From Nocardioides silvaticus (GTDB lineage Bacteria > Actinomycetota > Actinomycetes > Propionibacteriales > Nocardioidaceae), in contig NZ_QGDD01000003.1 in NCBI RefSeq assembly GCF_003160695.1, forward strand, positions 248,001 to 312,000: a stretch of DNA of 64,000 bases. Direction: 5' to 3'. A model generated the notes under the pieces. It made no database searches. It was not told the DNA's origin and saw only the letters and a list, made by a program, of their open reading frames with translations. Numbering within the stretch: position 1 is the first letter of the stretch; every line of letters starts with the position of its first letter. The position numbers were made by a program, and so were the translations under genes. This document shows, piece by piece, positions 26,369-34,361 of this stretch.

Positions 26369-28753
26369 CCAGTCCCGGACCGCCGGCATGTCCTCGAGGT
26401 GCGCGATCACGTGCTCGTGGTGGAGCCGGAGCTGCTCCTCGCACCAGCGCTTGAGCTCGGTCGCGCCGCTGGGCGTGCGCCCCGCGTTGTTGATTGCGTC
26501 CATGACCAGGTGGTAGCGCGACGTCCTGTTGCGCACGGTCATGTCGAACGGCGTCGTCGTCGTACCCTCCTCGATGAAGCCCCGCACGTGGAACCGGTCG
26601 GCGTCGGGCCGCCCGTGCACGAGCTGGTGCACCGCCCCGGGATAACCGTGGAACGCGAAGACGACGTCGACGTGGTCGGTGAAGAGCTCCCGGAACAAGG
26701 TGTCCGCCATCCCGTGCGGGTGGTCGACCGGACGCGGCAGTGCCATCAGGTCCACCACGTTGACGACGCGGACCCGGAGCCGGGGCAGCCGCTCCTTGAG
26801 GATCGCGGCCGCGGCGACCGTCTCCATCGTCACGACGTCGCCGGCGCAGGCGAGCACCACGTCGGGATCGACCGTGTCGTCGTCGGACCCGGCCCACGAC
26901 CAGACGCCGCCGCCCCGGGCACAGTGCTCGACCGCGTCGTCGATGCTCAGCCACTGGAGCTGCGGCTGCTTGTCGATGACGACCAGGTTCACGTAGCCAC
27001 GCGACCGCAGGGCGTGGTCCGCGACGGACAGCAGGCAGTTGGCGTCCGGCGGCAGGTAGACCCGCGAGACCGACCCGCGCTGCGCGATCACGTTCTGGAT
27101 CAGTCCGGGCCCCTGGTGGGAGAACCCGTTGTGGTCGTTGCGCCAGGCCGTCGACGTCAGAAGGATGTTGAGGCTCGGCGGCGGCTTGCGCCAGCTGAGT
27201 GCCGACGACTCCTCGAGCCACTTGCTGTGCTGGATCGTCTGCGCGGCACTGACCATGGCGAACGCCTCGTACGTCGCGAAGAGGCCGTGGCGTCCGGTGA
27301 GCGTGTAGCCCTCCAGCCACCCGTGGCAGTTGTGCTCGCTCAGCACCTCCATCACCCGACCGTCACGCGACAGGGACACGTCGGCAGCAGTGACCGATTC
27401 GGCGAACGCTCGGTCGGACACGTCGAAGACCGCACCCAGCCGATTGGAGTTGGTCTCGTCGGGACAGAAGAGACGGAAGTCGTGCGGGTTGCGGCGGTAG
27501 GTCTCGGCCAGCATCGCTCCCAGCTGCCGGGTCGACTCAGCTCGGGACGTGCCCGGCGCGGCGACGTCGAGGGCGAAGTCCCGGAAGTCCGGGACGACCA
27601 GCTCGTCCTTGCCGCTGCCGGCGTTCGCCGCCGGATGGGCACTCATCCGGAGCGGCCCGTCCGGGTTGGCCGCCAGGACCGGTGCAGCGGGCGCACCGTC
27701 GTTGCCGAACAGCTCCTCCGGACGGTACGACCGCATCCAGTCCTCGAGCATCGCCAGGTGCTCGAGGTTGTCCCGCACGCCGGAGAGAGGCACCTGGTGA
27801 GCTCGCCAGGTGCCGGCGACCTGGGTGCCGTCCACGACGTCGGGGCCGGTCCACCCCTTGGGGCTGCGCAGGACCACCATCGGCCAGCGCGGCCGGCGAC
27901 CGTCCCAGCCGCCGGTGCGGGCGGCTTCCTGGATCTCCTTGATCCGCAGGTACGCCGTCGCCAGCGCCTCGGCCACCCGGTGGTGCATGCCGGGAAGGTC
28001 TTCCCCGGACACCTCGATCACCTCGTAGCCGTGGCCCTCGAAGAGGCGGCGCACCTCCGCCGGGTCCTTGCGCGCCAGCACCGTCGGCCCGGCGATCTTG
28101 GCGCCGTTGAGGTGCAGGACGGGGAGCACCGCTCCGTCGCGGGCGGGGTTGAGGAAGGAGATGCCCTTCCACGAACCCTCGAGCGGACCGGTCTCCGCCT
28201 CGCCGTCGCCCACGACCGCGAGGGCGATGAGGTCGGGGTTGTCCATGACGGCGCCGAAGGCATGCACCAGGACGTAGCCGAGCTCGCCGCCCTCGTGGAT
28301 GGAGCCGGGCGTCGTGACCGAGACGTGGCTCGGGATCCCGCCGGGCGCGCTGAATTGGCGGAACAGCCGCCGCATCCCCTCCTCGTCCTGGGTCACCTCG
28401 GGATAGGTCTCGGTGTAGGCGCCCTCCAGGTAGCCCGCCGCGACCAGCGCGGGACCCCCGTGACCGGGACCCGCGAGGTAGATCATCTCCTGACCGGTGA
28501 GCCTGATCAGCCGTGACGCGTGGGCGAAGAGCAGCGACAGGCCGGGGCTGGTGCCCCAGTGCCCGAGCAGCCGCGGCTTGACGTGCTCAGGCCGCAAGGG
28601 TTCCCGAAGCAACGGGTTCGCCTGCAGGTAGATCTGACCGACGGTGAGGTAGTTGTTCGCCCGCCACCAAGCGTCGATCGCCGCCAGGTCGGCATCGGTC
28701 AGCTGGGTCAGGTCGCTCGCGATGCTCGTCGCCGTACGGCTGTCCTCGGTCAC
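26336..28753 (-). CDS. xfp: Phosphoketolase (xylulose/fructose 6-phosphate), 805 aa
   Basis: A thiamine-diphosphate enzyme cleaving xylulose-5-P or fructose-6-P to acetyl phosphate and glyceraldehyde-3-P or erythrose-4-P. The TPP site is seen in ALAVVGDGEAETGPLEGSW, and NGFSHQGPGLIQNV is highly conserved in phosphoketolases. Length is normal. It is the third gene of a minus-strand string (CtpF-like ATPase, flavodoxin, xfp) led by a DevR-like box at 31834. With acetate kinase it yields ATP without oxygen. Its 3' end overlaps ackA by 33 bp, tail to tail. Confidence 0.95.
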   Translation of the reverse strand: MTEDSRTATSIASDLTQLTDADLAAIDAWWRANNYLTVGQIYLQANPLLREPLRPEHVKPRLLGHWGTSPGLSLLFAHASRLIRLTGQEMIYLAGPGHGGPALVAAGYLEGAYTETYPEVTQDEEGMRRLFRQFSAPGGIPSHVSVTTPGSIHEGGELGYVLVHAFGAVMDNPDLIALAVVGDGEAETGPLEGSWKGISFLNPARDGAVLPVLHLNGAKIAGPTVLARKDPAEVRRLFEGHGYEVIEVSGEDLPGMHHRVAEALATAYLRIKEIQEAARTGGWDGRRPRWPMVVLRSPKGWTGPDVVDGTQVAGTWRAHQVPLSGVRDNLEHLAMLEDWMRSYRPEELFGNDGAPAAPVLAANPDGPLRMSAHPAANAGSGKDELVVPDFRDFALDVAAPGTSRAESTRQLGAMLAETYRRNPHDFRLFCPDETNSNRLGAVFDVSDRAFAESVTAADVSLSRDGRVMEVLSEHNCHGWLEGYTLTGRHGLFATYEAFAMVSAAQTIQHSKWLEESSALSWRKPPPSLNILLTSTAWRNDHNGFSHQGPGLIQNVIAQRGSVSRVYLPPDANCLLSVADHALRSRGYVNLVVIDKQPQLQWLSIDDAVEHCARGGGVWSWAGSDDDTVDPDVVLACAGDVVTMETVAAAAILKERLPRLRVRVVNVVDLMALPRPVDHPHGMADTLFRELFTDHVDVVFAFHGYPGAVHQLVHGRPDADRFHVRGFIEEGTTTTPFDMTVRNRTSRYHLVMDAINNAGRTPSGATELKRWCEEQLRLHHEHVIAHLEDMPAVRDWSLPVPGPGEG

Positions 28754-28784
28754 CCGCTCACGACAGCACGCCGAGAAGCGAACA

Positions 28785-29330
28785 TCAAGCGAACCGCCTC
28801 AGGCCGAGGGCGTTGGTGAGGTCGCGGCCCCACTCCATCGCGCGATCGAGCTCGCCAGAGCACAGCGGACCCGCGACGTCCTCGACCAGGAAGCCTGTGG
28901 GCCGGCCCACCAAGCGCAGCCCCCGCCGGCGCACGAGCTTGGCGATCGTGCGTGCAGCGGAAGCCGGCAACCGTCGTACCTTCGAGACGCGCGTGTCGAA
29001 GACCGCGACCACTGGCGCAGGGTCACCCGCGGGCGGCAGGCCGGCCAGCCACTCCCGTAGCCCGCGGTCGACCCGGCCTGGTGCCGCACCCTGCCGCAGC
29101 GCGTCCGCTCGGGTACTCGGCCGACTCAGGGAGAACGCATGCGTCGGTGCCCCGAGGATGACCAGGTCCACGCCGTCGAAGGTCGAGGGCGCCCACCTCA
29201 CGTCGACGTCGCTCGCGGCCCAACCCGCGTCGCGAAGTCCGCGGACGATTGCTTCCGCCACCTTCTCGGTGTTGAGGAACATCGACTCGTAGATCACGAG
29301 TGCGCGCGGTTCCTCGGGTGATGTGCACAT
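28785..29330 (-). CDS. Flavodoxin-like protein (181 aa)
   Basis: A flavodoxin fold with the FMN phosphate loop variant ALVIYESMFLNTEKVAEAIVRGL (residues ~10-32) and the second loop VILGAPTHAFSLSRPSTRAD. It resembles actinobacterial flavodoxin domain proteins. It could carry electrons at low potential. Start is ATG 29330 with AGGAGGAA ahead, lying inside the last 37 bp of the ATPase gene, so translation is coupled. Xfp follows by 31 nt. It is likely part of the same DevR-controlled transcript. Confidence 0.82.
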   Translation of the reverse strand: MCTSPEEPRALVIYESMFLNTEKVAEAIVRGLRDAGWAASDVDVRWAPSTFDGVDLVILGAPTHAFSLSRPSTRADALRQGAAPGRVDRGLREWLAGLPPAGDPAPVVAVFDTRVSKVRRLPASAARTIAKLVRRRGLRLVGRPTGFLVEDVAGPLCSGELDRAMEWGRDLTNALGLRRFA

Positions 29331-31798
29331 GATTCCTCCTCTTCCGTGTGGATCGAGCGGGTGGTCCGACGGCCGATCGCCGTCGCCACCCCCGGCACCG
29401 CTGCCAGGACGACGACCGCAGCAACGCCGGCCGCGGGAAACGGCTGGGTGCCCAGCAGGTCCCGTAGCGGCGCCCACGCGACCGCCAACCCCTGGAGGAC
29501 CGCGGCGACGCCGACGGCAGCCTCCAGCCAGCGCTGCCGCAACGCCGAGCCGGTGCGAGGCGCACGCAGGGCCAGGGCGAGGCCCAGCTGAGCGAGGCCG
29601 AGGGTCAGGAAGACGGCGGTCTGCACGTGCCACCCCTGGTTCTGCGCCGCGAGAGCGGCCGCCAGGCTCACGGTGGCGATCAATGCTCCGCCGTACAGGA
29701 TCTGCCGGACCAAGCCGCCGCCGAGGACCGACCGCTCGGGCGAGGGCGAGGGTGTGCGCATGACGCGTCGGTCGAGCGGCTCGCTGCCGAAGGCCACCCC
29801 CGGAACGCCGTGGGTGAGCATGTTGATCCACAGGATCTGGCCGGGCAGCAACGGGACGAGCACACCGAGGAAGGGCGCCATCAGGATCACCAGCACCTCG
29901 GCGAGGCCGCCGGCCAGGCCGTAACGCAGGAAGGTCCTGATGTTCGTGTAGATCCGCCTGCCCTCGCCCACCGCGACCACGACCGTGCCAAGGTTGTCGT
30001 CGGCGAGCACCAGGTCGGCCGCCTGACGGGCGACCTCGGTACCCCGGTCCCCCATCGCGACACCGATGTCGGCCCTGCGGAGTGCCGGGGCGTCGTTGAC
30101 GCCGTCGCCCGTCATGGCGACGACGTGTCCGCGGGCACGCCAGGCGTCGACGATGTCGACCTTCTGCTCGGGACGGATCCGGGCGTAGACGTCGATGGAC
30201 TCGACCCGATCGGCGTGCTCACCGCGCGCGACGGCGTCGCCGTCCACGACCTCGCCGTCAGCCCGAGCCACACCGATCCGCGCAGCGATGGCCCTGGCCG
30301 TGGCGGGATGGTCACCGGTCACGAGCACGGTGCGGATCCCGGCCTCCCGGCAGGCTGCCACGACGTCGGCGGCGTCCGCGCGAGGCGGGTCGGTGATGCC
30401 GACCAGGCCGACCAGCTCGAGCTCGGCTCCAGGGGTCACGGTGCGGTCGGCGACGGCGAGCACCCGGAAGCCTTGCTCCGCCAGCTCGGTCGCGCGCTGG
30501 TGGGCACGGTCGACGTGGTCGCCGGAACCGACCCGGGCGAGGACCACCTCGGGGGCGCCCTTGACGACCTCCACGAGCCCCTGCGGTCCGCGGTCGACCG
30601 TGCGCATGTACTGCCGGCCGCTGTCGAACGGCGTCTCGTCGGTGCGCGTCCAGTGTGCACGGAGCTCGGGCTGCGCGACCCCTCGTTCGGCGGCGGCCAC
30701 GAGGAGGGCGGCCTCCATCGGGTCGCCGATGGTCGACCACCCGGTCGCGGACCCGGGGTGGAGTCCGGCGTCGTTGCAGAGCACCATGTCGCGCAGCAAC
30801 CGCTCGGTGGCGGCGGCATCGTCGGATTCTCCGGTCCACAACCGCTCGACCGTCATCCGACCTTCGGTGACGGTGCCGGTCTTGTCGGACGCCAGCACCG
30901 AGACGGACCCGAGCGTCTCGACCGCCGGGAGCCAGCGGACGAGGGCCGAGCGGCGGGCCATGCGATAGGCCCCCATGGCGAGCGCGACCGACACCACGGC
31001 TGGGAGCGACTCGGGGATCGCCGCCACACCGAGGCTGACGGAGAGGATCAGTCCGTCGACCCACGACCCGCCCCGCAGCACGCTCAGCACGAGTACGACC
31101 AGGCACAGCGCCGCAGTGACGGCGACGAGCTCGCGGGACAGTCGTGCGAGCCGTCGCTGCAGGGGCGTCGGACGCATCCGGGTCGACGCGATCAGGGCCG
31201 CGATCCGACCCAGGCCGCTGTCCGCGCCGGTCCGCACGACCACGCCGAAACCACGGCCGCGCGTCACGGTGGTTCCCGACATCGCCACGTCGCCGACCGT
31301 CCGCGGCACCGGGACCGACTCGCCGGTCATCGCTGCTTCGTCGACCTCGAGGTCGACCGCCTCGTCGAGGACCAGGTCCGCGGGCACCACGTCTCCTGCC
31401 TCGAGCCGGACGACGTCGTTCACCACGAGGTCGGCAGCGGCGATCTCGTGCACGTTGCCATCTCGCCGGACCCGCGCCCGAGGGGCGGCCATCCGGTCCA
31501 GCGCGGAGATCGCGTTCTCGGCCCTGACCTCCTGGATCACCCCGATCGCGCTGTTGAGCACCACGACGAGCGCGATGATCACGGCGTCGGAGACGTCCCC
31601 GAGGAGCAGGACGACCACGAAGGCGACGCAGAGCAGCAGGATCATCGGGTCACGCAGCTGCGCCGACAGGCGGGCTCCGACGCCTCGGCGCGGTGCAGCG
31701 GGCACCACGTTGGCGCCGTCGGCGGCCAGCCTCGCGGCCGCCTCGGCCGTCGTGAGCCCGCGGTGGGCTCCGGCGCCGGCCACCAGGTCGCTGGTCAT
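29294..31798 (-). CDS. CtpF-like cation-transporting P-type ATPase (834 aa)
   Basis: A P2-type ATPase. TGES is at 158-161, the phosphorylated Asp 305 is in SDKTGT, and IPESLP at 261-266 lies in M4 as in calcium-type pumps; GDGVNDAPAL forms the hinge. Cytosolic N-terminal domain and ten TM segments fit the family. M. tuberculosis ctpF (Rv1997) belongs to the DosR regulon and is the likely counterpart. The frame runs to 31849, but that part covers the DevR box, so ATG 31798 is chosen. Calcium is the likely but unproven substrate. Confidence 0.88.
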   Translation of the reverse strand: MTSDLVAGAGAHRGLTTAEAAARLAADGANVVPAAPRRGVGARLSAQLRDPMILLLCVAFVVVLLLGDVSDAVIIALVVVLNSAIGVIQEVRAENAISALDRMAAPRARVRRDGNVHEIAAADLVVNDVVRLEAGDVVPADLVLDEAVDLEVDEAAMTGESVPVPRTVGDVAMSGTTVTRGRGFGVVVRTGADSGLGRIAALIASTRMRPTPLQRRLARLSRELVAVTAALCLVVLVLSVLRGGSWVDGLILSVSLGVAAIPESLPAVVSVALAMGAYRMARRSALVRWLPAVETLGSVSVLASDKTGTVTEGRMTVERLWTGESDDAAATERLLRDMVLCNDAGLHPGSATGWSTIGDPMEAALLVAAAERGVAQPELRAHWTRTDETPFDSGRQYMRTVDRGPQGLVEVVKGAPEVVLARVGSGDHVDRAHQRATELAEQGFRVLAVADRTVTPGAELELVGLVGITDPPRADAADVVAACREAGIRTVLVTGDHPATARAIAARIGVARADGEVVDGDAVARGEHADRVESIDVYARIRPEQKVDIVDAWRARGHVVAMTGDGVNDAPALRRADIGVAMGDRGTEVARQAADLVLADDNLGTVVVAVGEGRRIYTNIRTFLRYGLAGGLAEVLVILMAPFLGVLVPLLPGQILWINMLTHGVPGVAFGSEPLDRRVMRTPSPSPERSVLGGGLVRQILYGGALIATVSLAAALAAQNQGWHVQTAVFLTLGLAQLGLALALRAPRTGSALRQRWLEAAVGVAAVLQGLAVAWAPLRDLLGTQPFPAAGVAAVVVLAAVPGVATAIGRRTTRSIHTEEEESCAHHPRNRAHS

Positions 31799-31833
31799 GC
31801 CCCCATGCTTCTGCTCCTCCGGCACCGGCCGAA

Positions 31834-31847
31834 GGGGCAAAGGTCCC
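31834..31847. promoter_or_regulatory. DevR-like box ahead of the ATPase-flavodoxin-xfp string
   Basis: GGGGCAAAGGTCCC (minus strand GGGACCTTTGCCCC), 35 nt before the ATPase ATG. It shares a 198-bp divergent region with the CBS gene's own box at 31926. Confidence 0.7.
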
Positions 31848-31925
31848 ACTGCACGGCGACCAACGACCAGTCCGCCGAGGGGTCGGGGAGCGATCGAGAT
31901 CCATCTCAGGTGTCCCGACCGGTCG

Positions 31926-31939
31926 GTGACCTTCGTCCC
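31926..31939. promoter_or_regulatory. DevR-like box ahead of the CBS-BON gene
   Basis: GTGACCTTCGTCCC, with one changed G in the left arm, ends 57 nt before the ATG at 31997. This matches the spacing seen at the Usp genes. Confidence 0.6.
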
Positions 31940-31996
31940 TGTCTGCCAGAGCCTCCAGGGCGGACCCTCTCCACGTCAACGTCGAAAGGAAGAGCC

Positions 31997-32584
31997 ATGA
32001 TCGTCAGGGACCTGATGACGACCGACCCGGTGTCGGTCCGCCCCAGCACGAAGGTGAAGGAGGCCCTCGCCCTCCTCGACGAGAACGACATCACGGCGCT
32101 TCCCGTCGTCACCTCCGACGGGAAGGTGCGCGGTGTCGTGAGCGAGGCCGACCTCCTCCGCGACCTGGTCGACAAGGACCCGCGCTTGATGATCCCGCCC
32201 GGGGAGACGTTCCTCGACGGTCCTCACTGCGTCGGCGACGTGATGACGACGCACGTCATCACGGTGCACGAGGAGACGGATCTGGCCGTGGCTGTCGACC
32301 TGGTCACCTCCACCGCGGTGAAGTCCCTGCCGGTCGTCGACCAGCACGACCGACTGGTCGGGATGATCAGCCGCCGCGACATCGTCCGCATGCTCGCACG
32401 CAGCGACGACCTCCTCGAGCAGGAGGTGGACGCCCTCCTGGTCTCTGCCGGGATGCGCGACTGCCTGGTCGACATCAAAGACGGGGTCGCCGAGATCACC
32501 GGGGCAGCCGACCACCACGAGCGGATCCTCGCCAGGGTCCTCGCCCGCGCCGTGCCCGGGATCGTCGAGGTCCATGTCGCCTGA
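31997..32584 (+). CDS. CBS-domain protein with BON tail, Hrp1-like (195 aa)
   Basis: Two CBS modules (residues ~5-55 and ~78-132: MTTDPVSVRPSTKVKEALALL..., MTTHVITVHEETDLAVAV...) are followed by a BON-like segment (~140-195: RDCLVDIKDGVAEITGAADHHERIL). The CBS pair normally binds adenosine nucleotides; M. tuberculosis Hrp1 (Rv2626c) is the hypoxic response counterpart. The long open frame upstream is on the antisense of the ATPase, so the ATG at 31997, with AAGGAAGAG ahead, is the start. The MgtE-like gene overlaps its end by 11 nt. Confidence 0.88.
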   Translation: MIVRDLMTTDPVSVRPSTKVKEALALLDENDITALPVVTSDGKVRGVVSEADLLRDLVDKDPRLMIPPGETFLDGPHCVGDVMTTHVITVHEETDLAVAVDLVTSTAVKSLPVVDQHDRLVGMISRRDIVRMLARSDDLLEQEVDALLVSAGMRDCLVDIKDGVAEITGAADHHERILARVLARAVPGIVEVHVA

Positions 32585-33560
32585 CCCGACACCGGTCCTG
32601 CGGCCCCCCTTCCTCGGCACCGCACGTCAGCACGCCACGGACCGGGTGCCCATGGCCGTGCGCAGGGACTCCGTCGAAGCCGTGCTCACCGGGCTTCGCG
32701 GCCGACAGTTCGACGCCGCCTCGGTCGTGGCCGTCGTGGAGCACGGGCGGCTCGAGGGCCTGGTCACCATCGAGCGGCTGCTCGCCGCCCCGCTCGGCGC
32801 CAGCATGGCGGCGGTGATGGATCCCGATCCACCCGTCGTCACACCAGCCACCGATCAGGAGCACGCGGCGTGGGTGGCGTTCCAGCACGGTGAGCCCGGC
32901 CTGGCGGTCGTCGACGACGACGACCGGTTCGTCGGACTGATCTCGCCGCAACAGCTGTTCGGTGTGCTGCTGAGCGAGCACGACGAGGACGTCGCCCGGG
33001 TCGGCGGGTTCCTCGCCACATCCGCGCAGGCGCGGGCGGCGACCACCGCGCCGGTGCGGCACCGGTTGGCCGTCCGGCTGCCCTGGCTCGTCGTCGGGTT
33101 CGCCGGCGCCGTCCTCTCCGCGTTGCTCGTCAGTCTGTTCCAGGCCCAGCTGGAGAAGGAGGTGCTGATCGCCTTCTTCGTCCCCGGTGTCGTCTACCTG
33201 GCTGACGCGGTCGGGACGCAGACCGAGGCCCTCATCGTCCGCGGCCTGTCCCTCGGGGTCGACGTCCGTCGGACCGCCTGGCTCGAGCTGGCCACGGGTC
33301 TCCTGGTCGGCGGCTTCCTGGCAGCGATCGCCCTCCCCGCCGTGTACCTGCTGTGGGGCGACCTACCCGTCGCGTGCACGGTGGCCGTCGCCCTCTTCGC
33401 GGCATCGTCGTTCGCGACCGCCATCGCCACGGCACTGCCCGCCCTGATCCACCGCTTCGGCAAGGACCCCGCCTACGGCGCGGGTCCGCTCTCGACCGTG
33501 ATCCAGGACCTGCTGTCGCTGGTGGTCTACTTCCTGGCCGCGACAGCGATCGTGTTCTGA
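32574..33560 (+). CDS. MgtE-type magnesium transporter without N domain (328 aa)
   Basis: A CBS pair at ~25-135 precedes a five-helix MgtE membrane domain (~168-328: LPWLVVGFAGAVLSALL, FVPGVVYLADAVGTQTEALIVRGL, and SSFATAIATALPALIHRFGKDPAYGAGPLSTVIQDLLS). Classical MgtE proteins (~450 aa) also have an N-terminal superhelical domain, missing here. CBS sensing of Mg2+ gates the channel. It overlaps the CBS-BON gene by 11 nt, so both are translated together from the 31926 box. Confidence 0.85.
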   Translation: MSPDPTPVLRPPFLGTARQHATDRVPMAVRRDSVEAVLTGLRGRQFDAASVVAVVEHGRLEGLVTIERLLAAPLGASMAAVMDPDPPVVTPATDQEHAAWVAFQHGEPGLAVVDDDDRFVGLISPQQLFGVLLSEHDEDVARVGGFLATSAQARAATTAPVRHRLAVRLPWLVVGFAGAVLSALLVSLFQAQLEKEVLIAFFVPGVVYLADAVGTQTEALIVRGLSLGVDVRRTAWLELATGLLVGGFLAAIALPAVYLLWGDLPVACTVAVALFAASSFATAIATALPALIHRFGKDPAYGAGPLSTVIQDLLSLVVYFLAATAIVF

Positions 33561-33569
33561 CGAGAACGC

Positions 33570-33583
33570 AGGACCAAAGACCC
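33570..33583. promoter_or_regulatory. DevR-like box 1 ahead of the DoxX-like gene
   Basis: AGGACCAAAGACCC, a relaxed match with the AA centre kept. It lies 104 nt before the ATG at 33688. Confidence 0.55.
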
Positions 33584-33610
33584 GCTTGGTTGCAGCCGCT
33601 GGACCCTCCA

Positions 33611-33624
33611 AGGACCCCTGGTCC
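33611..33624. promoter_or_regulatory. DevR-like box 2 ahead of the DoxX-like gene
   Basis: AGGACCCCTGGTCC, 63 nt before the ATG at 33688 and 41 bp (about four helical turns) downstream of box 1. In mycobacteria, paired boxes typically mark strongly induced DosR targets. Confidence 0.55.
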
Positions 33625-33687
33625 AGGACCCATCGTTGAGGCATCAACCACCGGGCCGCGTCGGCCCACCGAACAAGTGAGGCAATC

Positions 33688-34272
33688 ATGACCGCCCTTC
33701 AGCACAACACCTCCCCCGACGTCCTCGTCGAGCAGGACGTCATCACGCACCGCAACGCGCGCCGGGGTCTCGCGGCGCTCCGGATCGGCTTCGGTCTGAC
33801 CTTCCTGTGGGCCTTCTTCGACAAGTTGCTGGCCCTGGGCTACGCCACCGGCAAGAACCCCGAGACCGGGGTCGTCGACCGGTTCGGTCCCGACGCGTGG
33901 ATCAACGAGGGCAACCCGACCTTCGGGTTCCTGACCTTCGGTGTCCCCGAGGACAACCCGTTCCGCGAGACGTTCAACAGCATCGCTGGCGACGCATGGA
34001 CGAACTGGCTGTTCATGGCCGGCCTGCTCGGCATCGGCCTCGCCCTCACCTTCGGCGTGGGTATCCGCATCGCCGGCATCGCCGGCGCCGCGATGTACCT
34101 GCTGATGTGGGTCGCCTCGCTGCCGCTGGAGAACAACCCGGTCATCGACGACCACCTTCTCGGCGCCGTCGCCGTGATCGTGTTCGCCCTGACCCTCGCC
34201 GGCGACACCTGGGGCTTCGGCAAGCTGTGGGCGAAGACCAACCTCGTCCGCCGGTTCCCCGTCCTGCGCTGA
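33688..34272 (+). CDS. DoxX-like membrane protein (194 aa)
   Basis: A small integral membrane protein with about four helices: near residues 30-47 (ALRIGFGLTFLWAFFDKLLAL), ~109-125, ~127-145 and ~155-170. The pattern and the KLLALGYATGKNPETGVVDRFGPDAWINEGNPTFGFL segment resemble DoxX/thiosulfate:quinone reductase small-subunit-like proteins of actinobacteria. Exact role unknown; electron transfer or redox protection is plausible. It stands alone, with two DevR-like boxes before and a hairpin terminator after it. Confidence 0.75.
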   Translation: MTALQHNTSPDVLVEQDVITHRNARRGLAALRIGFGLTFLWAFFDKLLALGYATGKNPETGVVDRFGPDAWINEGNPTFGFLTFGVPEDNPFRETFNSIAGDAWTNWLFMAGLLGIGLALTFGVGIRIAGIAGAAMYLLMWVASLPLENNPVIDDHLLGAVAVIVFALTLAGDTWGFGKLWAKTNLVRRFPVLR

Positions 34273-34292
34273 GCCAAGCTTGACCAGACGCC

Positions 34293-34318
34293 AGCGACCG
34301 GTTGTCCGACCGGTCGCT
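34293..34318 (+). terminator. Hairpin terminator after the DoxX-like gene
   Basis: Perfect 10-nt arms AGCGACCGGT and ACCGGTCGCT around a 6-nt loop, 20 nt past the stop. There is no long T run, as is common in GC-rich actinobacteria. Confidence 0.65.
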
Positions 34319-34361
34319 GTGCTGTCCCCCGATGATCAACCACGCGACCGAGAGAAGCGAC

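Noticed and set aside
31799-31849. N-terminal 17-residue extension of the CtpF-like ATPase
   Set aside because: It would code through the DevR-like box at 31834-31847; the ATG at 31798 gives a normal N-terminus.
29627-31996. Plus-strand frame leading into the CBS-BON gene
   Set aside because: It is antisense to the ATPase gene; the CBS-BON product starts at ATG 31997 with AAGGAAGAG ahead.
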